Source of the DNA: Anaerolineales bacterium
GTDB lineage: Bacteria; Chloroflexota; Anaerolineae; Anaerolineales; Villigracilaceae
Assembly: GCA_015075725.1 (NCBI GenBank)
Contig: JABTTV010000001.1
Coordinates: 1,612,001-1,676,000, forward strand
Length of the DNA: 64,000 nt
Direction: 5' to 3'
The notes below the pieces were generated by a model. It was not told the DNA's origin, did no database searches, and saw nothing but the letters and a program-made list of their open reading frames with translations. This document shows positions 21,427 to 31,049 of this stretch, piece after piece (the stretch's first letter is position 1; each line of letters starts with the position of its first letter). The position numbers and the translations under genes were made by a program.

Positions 21427-22707
21427 CTATGCCTTGATGTGCGTGATCAAATATTCCAAATAGCGCGATTTGACCTGCTGGCTTGCCAAGAACTGCTTGA
21501 TGGGCGGGAGGTGCAGGATGACCCCGAACACCGCTGCAAGTGCGCGGTGGTTCCACAAGACACGGTTGTCGAATATCAGATTCTGCAGGTCGCCGCGTTC
21601 GATCGCCATCATGACCGTGCGGTGGACCGAGTTGAGCGGCGTGATGACCCGTTCCGCCCGCGGGTGAAGCGAGAGCCCCTCATGCGAACAGGTCCGCACA
21701 CAGACGCCGCATCCGAGGCATAGGTCTTCATCCACCTTGGCTTTTTTCATTTTGGGGTGATGCGCTTCGTTGCTGGAGACCAGTGTCATGGCCTCCACCG
21801 GGCAGGCAGTGACGCATTTCCCGCAGCCATTGCATTTGGCTTGGTCCACGCCCGGCAAAAAGTTCGAGGTATGCACCGGGTTGAGGATGCCGAATTTACG
21901 GGCGGCGATCATCGCTTCACAGCAGCAGCCGCAGCAGTTACAGATGAAGTTCACGCGTTCGCGGACGTTCTCGCCGAACTGCACCAGGTTGCGTTCGTAC
22001 GCCTGCTGGAGCAGGTCCATGCCTTCACTCACATCCACGAGCCGGGCATATCCGTGACGCGTGAGCGATTGCGCCGTGCCGTTGAAGGTCATGCAGATAT
22101 CCATCGGCGCATCGCAATTCCGACCGACGTGCATCATCTTGTGGCGGCAGTAGCAGACGCCGATGCCGCGATGGGACGCGGTGTGAATGACTTCGGTGGC
22201 GCGTTCATAATCCAGGACGTGCAGGGCATTCTCTTCTGAAAGCACCGGCTCATGCACGAAGACCCGCCCCAATTGGGTCTCACCCTGCACGAAGAGATTG
22301 CGGATGAATTCCTCCTCCACGTTCAAATATTGGTAAAAGAGTTCGCCGAGCACCTTCTGGTCGACATCCCCCCGCAGGCGCATCATCGAGAATTCAAAGA
22401 AGCCCGCCATGGGCGGCGGCAGGGTGTAGGTGGTTTTCCCCTCCCATTCCACATCCACCAGGATCGCGCGGCTGGCAAGTTCATCGAGCACCTTGCGGGT
22501 CTCGGTCAGACCCATGCCCCAGACCCGGCTGGCTTTCTCGGCGGTGAAGGGCTTGATCGGCAGGAGCGCCACCAGCCCGGCTTCCCGCTCGCTGAACAGG
22601 ATGCTCAAAATTTTGTACAATGTTTCCGATGGCGGCGCGCCCTGAGGAAAACGGTTCAAGCGCTCGACCAGCTCCGTGTACCCGGACTTCAAGGTGATAT
22701 GTGACAT
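21427..22707 (-). CDS. 4Fe-4S ferredoxin-domain protein with N-terminal winged helix
   Basis: A 426-residue protein. Residues 35-110 look like a winged helix (KPFTAEKASRVWGMGLTETRKVLDEL). Residues 185-215 hold CYCRHKMMHVGRNCDAPMDIC and residues 262-272 the CNCCGCCC cluster. Two ferredoxin motifs follow: CNGCGKCVTACP and CLGCGVCVRTCS, predicting two [4Fe-4S] clusters. The C-terminus has a hydrophobic segment (LAAVFGVILHLPP). Likely an electron-transfer or redox-sensing protein; the partner is not apparent. Confidence 0.88.
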   Translation of the reverse strand: MSHITLKSGYTELVERLNRFPQGAPPSETLYKILSILFSEREAGLVALLPIKPFTAEKASRVWGMGLTETRKVLDELASRAILVDVEWEGKTTYTLPPPMAGFFEFSMMRLRGDVDQKVLGELFYQYLNVEEEFIRNLFVQGETQLGRVFVHEPVLSEENALHVLDYERATEVIHTASHRGIGVCYCRHKMMHVGRNCDAPMDICMTFNGTAQSLTRHGYARLVDVSEGMDLLQQAYERNLVQFGENVRERVNFICNCCGCCCEAMIAARKFGILNPVHTSNFLPGVDQAKCNGCGKCVTACPVEAMTLVSSNEAHHPKMKKAKVDEDLCLGCGVCVRTCSHEGLSLHPRAERVITPLNSVHRTVMMAIERGDLQNLIFDNRVLWNHRALAAVFGVILHLPPIKQFLASQQVKSRYLEYLITHIKA

Positions 22708-22903
22708 GTCCGCATCTCCTTTGTGCCTACTATACGGAGATTCTCACCCTGATTCATCTGTCATTTGTCACGGAAGAAGGGCATGGAATTTTGCGGCGTG
22801 GCGGGTTGGAGGAGGGAGTGGGTGGGTATGGGAGATTGCAATCATTAATCAGATTGAGCAAAAGACGGTAAAATATTTTGTCGCTTATTGTGAGGAGCAA
22901 AAT

Positions 22904-23110
22904 ATGAACGTCGAAGAAATTAAGCAGGCTGTTTCGGAGCTATCACCAGAAGAATTGGCTCGATTCCGCAAGTGGTTCGAGGAATTTGAGAAAAAACGCG
23001 CAAAAGAGCTCCTAGTCGAAGAACAACTTACAAGATTAAGAGGCTCTTTGAAAGGTAGAGGCGTGATGAAGGCGTTTCTGGAGGAGAAGAAGCGGGAGAG
23101 GGATTTGTAA
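22904..23110 (+). CDS. antitoxin-like small protein
   Basis: A 68-residue acidic/basic helical protein. The N-terminal half, MNVEEIKQAVSELSPEELA and FRKWFEEFEKK, is a pattern common in small VapB/RelB-neighbourhood antitoxins. The C-terminal half, RGSLKGRGVMKAFLEEKKRERD, resembles the toxin-wrapping tail of AbrB-type antitoxins. GAGGAG ribosome site precedes the ATG at 22904. No toxin gene follows: the next gene is convergent and starts 5 nt beyond its stop. It is therefore an orphan antitoxin or the survivor of a lost pair. Confidence 0.65.
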   Translation: MNVEEIKQAVSELSPEELARFRKWFEEFEKKRAKELLVEEQLTRLRGSLKGRGVMKAFLEEKKRERDL

Positions 23111-23115
23111 AAAAC

Positions 23116-25092
23116 TTAAATAACCGCGATGCCAATTTCCAATAAATATTCAAAGGTGGGGTCATAAAAATCTTTTCTGCGGGTGTTATCTTCTAAGTCA
23201 CCTGCCGGAACTACTATAACCATGCCTTGCCGTGCACGGGTTAAGAGGACACGATAAGCATTCTTTAAATAGATTTGTCGCTCGGCTTTTCTTATCTTGT
23301 TCCATCTGTCACCGACAAAAGAATAATTTTCCCAACCGTGTCTTGAATAACGGAAATCTGCATCCCAAGTCACACAAGTCCAATCCAACTCGAGTCCCTG
23401 TACCTGAAATTCTGTGACTACATCTTCAAGGTAATAAGAGGAGCGAACATCCTCTTTCCCATCAAGAAACCAATGGATTGGGTCGACTGGGGATTTCACA
23501 TCAATTGCATGCGGTTTTAACCGTTCTGCTTGTGAGGAGACCACAATCCCATAACGCTCCGAACCACGAGCTTGTGCCTTTAGCCATTGTTTTGCTTTTG
23601 CAAGATCGCGTGTAATAACAATTGGATATTTTTCCTTTACTTTTTCTAAAGTCTTGCGTGCTTCGTTTGGTTGCAAATCCAAGATTTGTTTGACTAGAAG
23701 TGAAATGTTTTCAGCGCGGAAAGATCGCATTGAAGTTGAAAGGTGTAGCTCGTCTTTATAAAAGACATTTTGTCGAGGTTTGATCTTGTCCAAAACTTTT
23801 CCGGCACTGTATTCGCTATCGGTCAGTTTTGGCGATATGTAAATATGCCACCTTGGAAAGGAACGTTCCAAAGCTTCAATCCATTCGCCGATACCTGCTT
23901 CTCCGGTATTAATTTCTTGCCCACCCCCTACAAGGCAAACCACAACTGCCCAATCAGGATGACGGTCAAGGCATGAAATTAAGAATTCTGGTTCTGACGC
24001 ATGGAAGTTTGAATACCCACGTTTTCGCTGCATGAAATTGGCTGTCTGTTTCAAATCCCAAGCTCTTTGAGCCTCGTCGAATAGTGCAACATGTTCAATT
24101 GGTGGTTTTTGCAGGTCAATCAAGCCCTCATCACGAAAGTTATGAACGTTTTGAATAAACATCTTAACTTCGCTCATCACTTCCCCTTTTTTCACTTTAA
24201 ATCCACGCTCTTTTTCTCTTTGAACTTTATTTCGCGTTAATGCTTCTCGTAAAATCTCTACAAGAGGACCGTTACCTGAAAGAAAAACGCTATAAAGATC
24301 GTTGTCTTTATCAAAATGCTTGGTTGCGATATTTAAGCCGACTAAGGTCTTACCTGCACCAGGCACACCAGTCACAAAACATATAGATTTTGCAGATTTT
24401 TCTTTGGAAATTCGAATTATTTCCGAAATCGCATCAGATGTTTTGCTGAGGTTTATTTCATCTGCACTGCTTCGGGAGATATCTTCTACAGAATGTCCGC
24501 TGTATAAGGCTGTGGCCGCTTCAATAATGGTTGGAGTAGGCTGGTATCTTCCCTTTTCCCAATGTGTTAAATTAATTCTGTCACCATCTAGAAACCCCAA
24601 AACATCTTTTAGTACTTGGGAAAGTAATTCTTTACCACATTTTATAGGGACAAGAAGTCTATCATTATGAGCGGTAGTTGCAATGACAACTGCATTTACA
24701 TCTGCATTGGTAGCTACTAAAACTGGCGCAATGTGACAATCATGGCTTGTCTCATGGAAATTCTTTAAATCAAGAGCGTAATCCCAAACTTGATCAATTG
24801 CGTAAGCAGGAAAATCTTTTTCCCCGACTTTAAATTCGAGAACAAAAATTACGTGGTCTATTATAAGAACTACGTCAATTCTTTTCCCCATTCTTGGAAT
24901 AGAGTATTCAAAGTAAACTGAGCCTTCATGAGGCTCTAAAACCTTCTTAAGAATTCGAATTTCTTCTAACCAAGCATCACGCTGAGTTTGCTCTAAAGAG
25001 AATTCGTTGCCTTGTGCAAGTTTGCCAAGGATTTCAACGTCGGATCTTTTTCGAAAATCAGAAATTTTGTCGGAATAATATGATCTTCTCAT
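23116..25092 (-). CDS. DUF2075-type helicase with N-terminal nuclease-like domain
   Basis: A 658-residue protein. Residues 60-95 contain [20 protein letters not shown], a PD-(D/E)XK-like D...ExK site. Residues from 235 form a superfamily 1-like ATPase: Walker [11 protein letters not shown], Walker [11 protein letters not shown], a [13 protein letters not shown] sensor motif and the C-terminal [11 protein letters not shown] motif VI. This is the DUF2075 (Schlafen-3-like) family found in defence islands and near restriction systems. The gene is AT-richer than its neighbours and stands alone, suggesting acquisition. Substrate unknown. Confidence 0.88.
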   Translation of the reverse strand: MRRSYYSDKISDFRKRSDVEILGKLAQGNEFSLEQTQRDAWLEEIRILKKVLEPHEGSVYFEYSIPRMGKRIDVVLIIDHVIFVLEFKVGEKDFPAYAIDQVWDYALDLKNFHETSHDCHIAPVLVATNADVNAVVIATTAHNDRLLVPIKCGKELLSQVLKDVLGFLDGDRINLTHWEKGRYQPTPTIIEAATALYSGHSVEDISRSSADEINLSKTSDAISEIIRISKEKSAKSICFVTGVPGAGKTLVGLNIATKHFDKDNDLYSVFLSGNGPLVEILREALTRNKVQREKERGFKVKKGEVMSEVKMFIQNVHNFRDEGLIDLQKPPIEHVALFDEAQRAWDLKQTANFMQRKRGYSNFHASEPEFLISCLDRHPDWAVVVCLVGGGQEINTGEAGIGEWIEALERSFPRWHIYISPKLTDSEYSAGKVLDKIKPRQNVFYKDELHLSTSMRSFRAENISLLVKQILDLQPNEARKTLEKVKEKYPIVITRDLAKAKQWLKAQARGSERYGIVVSSQAERLKPHAIDVKSPVDPIHWFLDGKEDVRSSYYLEDVVTEFQVQGLELDWTCVTWDADFRYSRHGWENYSFVGDRWNKIRKAERQIYLKNAYRVLLTRARQGMVIVVPAGDLEDNTRRKDFYDPTFEYLLEIGIAVI

Positions 25093-25173
25093 TTATCCCT
25101 CTCATTGAGAGAATATTTTCGAGTGAGATAAGGATACAGCGAAACTAGACGTTGAGCAAGATCAATATTAAAC

Positions 25174-25202
25174 GTGACTGTCACCTCCGAGGTGACAGTC
25201 AC
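25174..25202. repeat. GTGACTGTCACCT hairpin
   Basis: Perfect 13-bp arms GTGACTGTCACCT (25174-25186) and AGGTGACAGTCAC (25190-25202) with a 3-nt CCG loop. It lies between dnaE and the helicase gene and probably also ends dnaE transcription. Core shared with 40351-40376 and 52512-52525. Confidence 0.8.
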
Positions 25203-25209
25203 TTTGCAT

Positions 25210-28200
25210 TTATTGAAACGTGATCTCCTCCACGCGCCAGTTCTCTTCGCCCATCAGCTTCTTCAAGCGCTCGAGCAGTTCGGGGCAGATGCGCGTGGTG
25301 TCGTTGGGGAAATCGATCAGGTGTCCCTTGCCGTTCTCGAAGATCTGGAAGGTGAACTTGTCGCGCCCGTGATACGAGATCAGCGTGCCGTACAGTGTCT
25401 TGATGCGGCGTTTGTCGCGCTCCCTGTCGCCGGTGGGGCGCAGCAGGACGGTGATCTGCCGGGGCGGATGTTCCTTGTCCTTGTTCTCTTTGGCAAGCGG
25501 GATGTACAGCGATGGAATGACCGGCTCGTCGCGGTCTTCAGTCTGACTCAACGCTTCGAGTTGACTCATCGCCTCAGCCGCGCGAGTCGCAAGCGGAGGA
25601 GTCACCTCTTCATCCTTCTTGAAATTCGGCGCGGGCTTGGCGGCAATTGCGGCATCATCGAACGACGGCTGCCATTCCACGTCCCAGCCGGGGGGGAAGT
25701 TATCGGGCGGGGGCGGGGAATCATCGGGGATTTCGTAAGAAGAGGATTCTTCGGCAACATTGTAGGTCACGCTTGCAGCGTCCCCTTTGGGGAAAGCGTG
25801 ACCTGTGTTCGGGGTTGAATTCTGTTTGGGCGTTGTAGCAGGCTTGCCCTGAGCGTTGTCGAAGGGCTTGGGCGCGGAACGATCCGGGCGGCGGGGAGAT
25901 TGCGATTCGCTCCGCGCGAGGAGGGGCTTGGGAGTCGAATCCGCTTTGGGGGTTGATTCGTCCGCCGCTGTCGTCACTTTGATCTCGGTCTTGATCGTAT
26001 CGACCAGAATCTTGGGCGGCGTGTTGGTCTGGTCCACTTTGCCTTCGACGATGATGATCTGCCCGGAGGAAAGCTGCGCGTGGTATTGCTCCCAGGTGCG
26101 GGTGAAGAGCAGGAGTTCGATGCTGCCCTGGATGTCCTCGATGGTGACGAAGCCCATGGGTTTGCCCGCTTTGGTCGTATACGGGCGGATGTTGGTGATG
26201 AGACCGGCAACGCGGACCTTTTCTTCGTGTTGCGCTTCGGAGAGTTGACCGGAGAAATAACTGACGATCTGCGCGAGCGCTGCCTGGTATTCGTTGAGCG
26301 GGTGGTCGGAGATGTACAGCCCGATCAGTTCGCGCTCCCAGTTGAGCATTTCGCGTTTGTCCACGTCTCTCACTTCGGGGAGGTGGATCTCATCCACAAC
26401 GCCGGAGTCCGCACCGAAGAGACTCAACTGTCCGGCGTCAGCGGCGCGGAAGTGATTGCCGGAGATGGCGACGATGCGGTCGAGCGATGCAAGCAGTGAG
26501 GCGCGGTTGCCGAAGGCGTCGAGCGCGCCGACTTTGATGAGACATTCGAGCGCGCGTTTGCCCACGGTGCGCAGGTCCACGCGGCGGGCGAAGTCGTTGA
26601 GGTCTTTGAATTTTCCGTTCGCGATGCGTTCGTCGATGATGGGTTGGATGGCATTCTGCCCGACGTTCTTGATCGCGCCCAAACCGAAGCGGATGTGGGG
26701 TTTTTTGCTGCTGCTCTTTTCGCCGTCCCCGGCGAAAGCGTTGCCCGTTGAGTCCTCGCCGCCGGGAGCAGAGTCTATATCTTCGATATCGAAATCCCAC
26801 ATCGACGAGTTGATATCGGGGCGCAGGACGGGCACGCCCATCGTGCGCGCATCGGCGACGTAGAAGGCGACCTTCTCCACCTGCCCTGCCGAGGCGGACA
26901 TGAGCGCGGTCATGTATTCGGCGGGGTAATGCGATTTGAGAAACGCGGTCTGGACGGCGATCACGCCGTAATCGGCGGCGTGAGATTTGTTGAATCCGTA
27001 ACGCGCGAATTCCTCCCAATCCGTGTAGATCGCGTTGGCAGTGGATTGGTCCATGCCTTTTTCGATGGCGCCTTTCACGAACTTGGCGCGGTGTTTGTCG
27101 ATGTCTTCCTTTTTCTTCTTCGAGATCGCTTTGCGAAGTTCATCCGATTCAGAGGGCGTGTACCCTGCGAGTTCGACGGCGGCGCGCATCAGTTGTTCCT
27201 GATAGACGGGGATGCCGTAGGTATCGCTGAAGATCGGCTCCATGGCAGGATGGCGATACTTCACTTCAGCCTGCCCATGCATGCGCGCGATGTAATCGGG
27301 GATGAAGGCCATCGGTCCCGGGCGGTAGAGCGCGACCATTGCGATGATGTTCTCGAGCGTCTTCGGCTTCATCTGCACGAGGTAGCGGGTCATGCCGCCA
27401 CCCTCGATCTGGAACAAGCCTGCCGTCTGCCCGCTGCCCATCAATTCGAATGACTTTGGATCGTCGAGCGGGATGTTGTTGAGGTCGTATTTGATGCCGT
27501 GACGTTTGTAGATCAAGTCGCAGGCGCGCGCCATGACGGTGAGCGTGATGAGACCGAGGAAATCCACTTTCAGCATGCCGAGCGAATCGAGCACGCCCAT
27601 TTCGAACTGCGTGACGGATTTGATCGGCGTCTCTTCCGAGTTGGAGGTAGGTCTGTGAAGCGGCAGGTATTCCAGGATCGGCTTGTCGGAAATGACCACG
27701 CCCGCCGCGTGAGTGCCTGCATTGCGGACCGTCCCTTCCATTCTTGCGGCGATGTCGATCACTTCGTGCATCTTCGGGTCGCTGTCGTAAATTTGTTTGA
27801 ACTCGCGGACTTCGAACGCATCGTCCATGGTCGAACCGCCGGCCGCGAACGGGACGAGTTTTGCAACGCGGTCCACTTCGGGCAGGGGGATCTCCATCAC
27901 ACGCGCCACATCGCGGATGGCGGCTTTCGCTCCCATCGTGCCGAAGGTGATGATCTGCGCCACTTTATCGTCGCCGTATTTGCGCGCGCAATATTCGAGC
28001 ACTTCGTGCCGCCGGTCATCGCGGAAGTCGAGGTCGATGTCGGGCATCGAGATGCGCCCCGGGTTCAGGAAACGTTCGAAGATCAGCGTATGCTGAAGCG
28101 GGTCCACCAGCGTGATCTCGAGCGTATACGCGATGATCGACCCGGCTGCCGAACCGCGCGCGTTGTACCAGATCCCATTCTCGCGGGCGAAACGGCACAA

Positions 28201-29229
28201 GTCCCAGACGATGAGGAAGTAGGCGTTGAATCCCATGCTGTTGACGACGCTTAACTCATAGTCCAGCCTCGTGCGGACGCTTGAGCTGGTCGCGTCGTCC
28301 CCGTAGCGTTTCTTCGCCCCAGCCTCGCACAACGAACGCAAGTACGTTTCCGGCGTGTATCCTTCCGGGACGGGAAAATCAGGCAGGTGATATCCTTTGA
28401 AGCCGAGGTCCACGTTACAGCGTTCTGCGATCAATAAAGTATTGGATAACGATTCGGGGACTTCGGCGAAGAGTCGGCTCATCTCGGCGGGCGAGCGCAG
28501 GAAGTAGGAGTCGTCGGTCATCTTCATGCGTTCGGGGTCGCTCAGCACCGTCTGCGTTTGCATGGCGAGCAGAATGTCCTGGAGTCTCGAGTCGCTTTGG
28601 TTGATGTAATGCACGTCGTTGGTGGCGACATAACGGGCGGAATAGCGCGCCCCGAGCTCCAGCAGTTTCTTGTTCAGGTCGAGGATTTCGGGGATGTTGT
28701 GTTGTTGCAGTTCGACGAAGAAGCGGTCGGGACCGAAGACGTCGTAATACCAGTTCCATTTTTTGACCGCTTCTTCGGGTTTTTCGTTCAACAGCGCGCG
28801 TGGAATTTCAGCGGACATGCATCCCGAAGTGCAGATCAGGCCTTCGGAGTGTGCGGCGAGGAAGTCGTGGTCGATGCGCGGATAATAATAGAAGCCGTCC
28901 AGCTGGGAGGCGGAGGCGATCTTCAATAGGTTGCGATAACCGGTTTCGTTCTCGGCAAGCAGGAGCAAATGAAAGGATTGACGGTCGAGTTTGGAATCCT
29001 TGTCCCTCATGCCGCGCGCCGCCATGTATGCTTCCAACCCGATGATGGGCTTGACCCCCGTTTCGTTCGCTGCCTTGTAAAAATCGATCACGCCGAACAT
29101 CGTGCCGTGGTCCGTGATGGCGACGGCGGGCATGTCCATTTCCTTCACGCGCTGGACCAGCTTCTCGATGTTCGAGAAGCCGTCGAGCAGGGAATATTCG
29201 GTATGGACGTGGAGGTGGGCAAAGGACAT
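25210..29229 (-). CDS. dnaE: DNA polymerase III alpha subunit
   Basis: A 1339-residue replicative polymerase of the DnaE type. PHP domain at the N-terminus (HLHVHTEYSLLDG), palm-domain aspartates in PDIDLDFRDDRR, the KKKKEDIDKH fingers segment, HhH region and an OB fold (VRVAGLITNIRPYTTKAGK, about 1010-1090). Residues about 1095-1220 are a Pro/Ser/Thr-rich low-complexity linker in which two intergenic repeats are embedded in frame (see 25766-25866), and the last 120 residues are a separate small domain. DnaE usually has 1100-1200 residues, so this linker makes it long. TATAAT at 29266-29271 (minus strand). Confidence 0.97.
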   Translation of the reverse strand: MSFAHLHVHTEYSLLDGFSNIEKLVQRVKEMDMPAVAITDHGTMFGVIDFYKAANETGVKPIIGLEAYMAARGMRDKDSKLDRQSFHLLLLAENETGYRNLLKIASASQLDGFYYYPRIDHDFLAAHSEGLICTSGCMSAEIPRALLNEKPEEAVKKWNWYYDVFGPDRFFVELQQHNIPEILDLNKKLLELGARYSARYVATNDVHYINQSDSRLQDILLAMQTQTVLSDPERMKMTDDSYFLRSPAEMSRLFAEVPESLSNTLLIAERCNVDLGFKGYHLPDFPVPEGYTPETYLRSLCEAGAKKRYGDDATSSSVRTRLDYELSVVNSMGFNAYFLIVWDLCRFARENGIWYNARGSAAGSIIAYTLEITLVDPLQHTLIFERFLNPGRISMPDIDLDFRDDRRHEVLEYCARKYGDDKVAQIITFGTMGAKAAIRDVARVMEIPLPEVDRVAKLVPFAAGGSTMDDAFEVREFKQIYDSDPKMHEVIDIAARMEGTVRNAGTHAAGVVISDKPILEYLPLHRPTSNSEETPIKSVTQFEMGVLDSLGMLKVDFLGLITLTVMARACDLIYKRHGIKYDLNNIPLDDPKSFELMGSGQTAGLFQIEGGGMTRYLVQMKPKTLENIIAMVALYRPGPMAFIPDYIARMHGQAEVKYRHPAMEPIFSDTYGIPVYQEQLMRAAVELAGYTPSESDELRKAISKKKKEDIDKHRAKFVKGAIEKGMDQSTANAIYTDWEEFARYGFNKSHAADYGVIAVQTAFLKSHYPAEYMTALMSASAGQVEKVAFYVADARTMGVPVLRPDINSSMWDFDIEDIDSAPGGEDSTGNAFAGDGEKSSSKKPHIRFGLGAIKNVGQNAIQPIIDERIANGKFKDLNDFARRVDLRTVGKRALECLIKVGALDAFGNRASLLASLDRIVAISGNHFRAADAGQLSLFGADSGVVDEIHLPEVRDVDKREMLNWERELIGLYISDHPLNEYQAALAQIVSYFSGQLSEAQHEEKVRVAGLITNIRPYTTKAGKPMGFVTIEDIQGSIELLLFTRTWEQYHAQLSSGQIIIVEGKVDQTNTPPKILVDTIKTEIKVTTAADESTPKADSTPKPLLARSESQSPRRPDRSAPKPFDNAQGKPATTPKQNSTPNTGHAFPKGDAASVTYNVAEESSSYEIPDDSPPPPDNFPPGWDVEWQPSFDDAAIAAKPAPNFKKDEEVTPPLATRAAEAMSQLEALSQTEDRDEPVIPSLYIPLAKENKDKEHPPRQITVLLRPTGDRERDKRRIKTLYGTLISYHGRDKFTFQIFENGKGHLIDFPNDTTRICPELLERLKKLMGEENWRVEEITFQ
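25766..25866. repeat. dispersed repeats inside the dnaE linker
   Basis: Two elements: an inverted repeat GTCACGCTT (25766-25774) / AAGCGTGAC (25794-25802), and GCCCTGAGCGTTGTCGAAGGGC (25845-25866), a form of the CCTGAGC-TCGAAGGGC intergenic repeat. Read in the dnaE frame the second encodes KPFDNAQGKP at about residues 1121-1130. Both stay in frame. Confidence 0.8.
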
Positions 29230-29341
29230 TTCAATTACCAGTGATCAATTTTCAGCGGCGGGGTCATTATAGCACGCATGTTCAGGTTATGACCCGGAAT
29301 GCGTCTTAAAGAATCAGGATATGCAGGTGGTAAATTGAATT

Positions 29342-30934
29342 TCAGGGTCCCGCTGTGCCGTGCAAACGATAGACCGGTTTGTCCTTGATGATCGCCTCAA
29401 GGTAATAGTTCTCTTCAATGAATTGCAGCACTTCGTCCAGGTTATGGGGCGGGTTGGCCGGGTAGATGCCGCCGATCTTTTGTTCTTCGCGCCGCGCCGG
29501 GTCGAGTGAGGGAATCGTGAGCCGCTGCATGTCCACGACGAGGACGGGCGTATTGTTCTTCAAATCTTCGAGGAAATCGTCATTGAGCCGGTCTGAGATC
29601 TCCGAATCCACGAGGATGGGGTAGAACAGGTTGGACATGGGCGCATCCCTGCGTGCCATGAAGTTTTCACCAGGATGGGTCGCCCAAAATAGAACGGTCT
29701 CGCCGGGATTGGTGTGGTTTTCCACGTAAATGGAAATGGGGGAGCGTAACTCCCTATCGGGTGAGTTGAAAAACCGGTCGAGGGCTTTGGCGTATTTGGA
29801 GGCGCTTCCGGAAAGTGCAAAGAGGGCGAGAGCAACAAAGATGGAAGAAAGAAGAGGAAAGAAGGATGGCTGGGCAGGCTGGTTTTTTTTGGGGGGAGGG
29901 AATTTTTCCTGAACGGTGAGGAAGGCAAATGCGCTGAGCAGGGCGATGAACGGCAGCCAATTAATGAAGTAATGACCATAACTGCGTCTGGCGAGGTCGC
30001 TGACGAAAATGGCGATTGGCGTCCCGATGATCATGACCATGAAGAGAAGGAAGTGCGGGCTTTTGAAGATTTTCCCGATTTGCAAGAGGAGGAGGACGTA
30101 GCCGACCAGCCCGATCCAGGCGGCAAGATTGAGATAATCGAACCCGACCTGCAAGGGAGAGTAGGAGGAGAATTTCGTCGCGCCATAGGTCAGGTTGTAG
30201 ATGAAGGATGCTTCGATCATCTCCTGGAGGACTCCCAAATGCGCAAAATATGCGAATGAGATGGCAAGCGGGAGGAGAATCCCCAGCGTGACCCACAACA
30301 CGGCGGACGAGAAGGTTTTCCACTCACGCTTGACCAATAATGAAGCGCCAAGGAAGAGAATGACCAAGGCCTCGACGACGGCGTTGTTCGGGCGGAAGAG
30401 AAAGCTGATGGATGAGAACAAACCCAGGGCGAAGTAAAAGAGGCGGCGCCCGGGATATTGAATCAATTGAAGGAAGAGGATCAGCGCGAGGAAGTGGAGT
30501 ACCATTGGGTATTCTTCCGTGAAATTGCCCCCCTCCAGGACGAAGTTCAAACCCCAGAGCCAGGTGAAGATGCCGAAGATTGCGGATCCGGTTCCCCAAA
30601 GGTTCTTCAACAAATGATAAGAGGCGGCGATGGCGGAGAAAAGAAACCCGAACTCGACAAGCCAGATGCCCCAGCGCATCCCGCGGCCGAGGCGCAGGGC
30701 GAGGGCGTTAAGATAGAAAATGCCCGGTGGTTTGCTGTCCCAAAGGTCGTGGTAGGGCAGGTGTCCTTTTACGATCTGTTTGCCGATGTAGATGAAGGCG
30801 CCGCTGTCGCGGCCCGGATATTCGGTGCCGGGGTTGGCTTGAGCGAGGACGGTCAGGGCAAGTATGGTGAAAAGGGCGATCAGCAGGATAAAATCCCATG
30901 GTTGTCTGGTTCTCTTGGGGGAAAACGGGTTCAT
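29342..30934 (-). CDS. GT39-like membrane glycosyltransferase
   Basis: A 530-residue polytopic membrane protein. First membrane helix DFILLIALFTILALTVLA, then the extracytoplasmic loop PGRDSGAFIYIGKQIVKG with D-S and the WDSKPPGIFYLNAL segment typical of dolichyl/undecaprenyl-phosphate-dependent mannosyltransferase-like (GT39/ArnT) proteins. About 9-10 further helices and a C-terminal soluble domain (from about residue 400). Start set at 30934, since the 159-residue upstream extension overlaps the divergent MalT-like gene. TATAAT at 30945-30950 is only 10 nt upstream. Sugar and acceptor unknown. Confidence 0.85.
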   Translation of the reverse strand: MNPFSPKRTRQPWDFILLIALFTILALTVLAQANPGTEYPGRDSGAFIYIGKQIVKGHLPYHDLWDSKPPGIFYLNALALRLGRGMRWGIWLVEFGFLFSAIAASYHLLKNLWGTGSAIFGIFTWLWGLNFVLEGGNFTEEYPMVLHFLALILFLQLIQYPGRRLFYFALGLFSSISFLFRPNNAVVEALVILFLGASLLVKREWKTFSSAVLWVTLGILLPLAISFAYFAHLGVLQEMIEASFIYNLTYGATKFSSYSPLQVGFDYLNLAAWIGLVGYVLLLLQIGKIFKSPHFLLFMVMIIGTPIAIFVSDLARRSYGHYFINWLPFIALLSAFAFLTVQEKFPPPKKNQPAQPSFFPLLSSIFVALALFALSGSASKYAKALDRFFNSPDRELRSPISIYVENHTNPGETVLFWATHPGENFMARRDAPMSNLFYPILVDSEISDRLNDDFLEDLKNNTPVLVVDMQRLTIPSLDPARREEQKIGGIYPANPPHNLDEVLQFIEENYYLEAIIKDKPVYRLHGTAGP

Positions 30935-31049
30935 GAGTTCGGAGATTATAACATTCGGGTTTAATGCGACCGCAATCTTGAATTGGACATTTACGCGATA
31001 AAATAATTTACGAAAAGGTTCCGCCCTCGTAGGATAGGAATTGCACGAC

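Noticed and set aside
27499..28254. 251-codon plus-strand frame inside dnaE
   Set aside because: Complement of the conserved polymerase core; no independent evidence.
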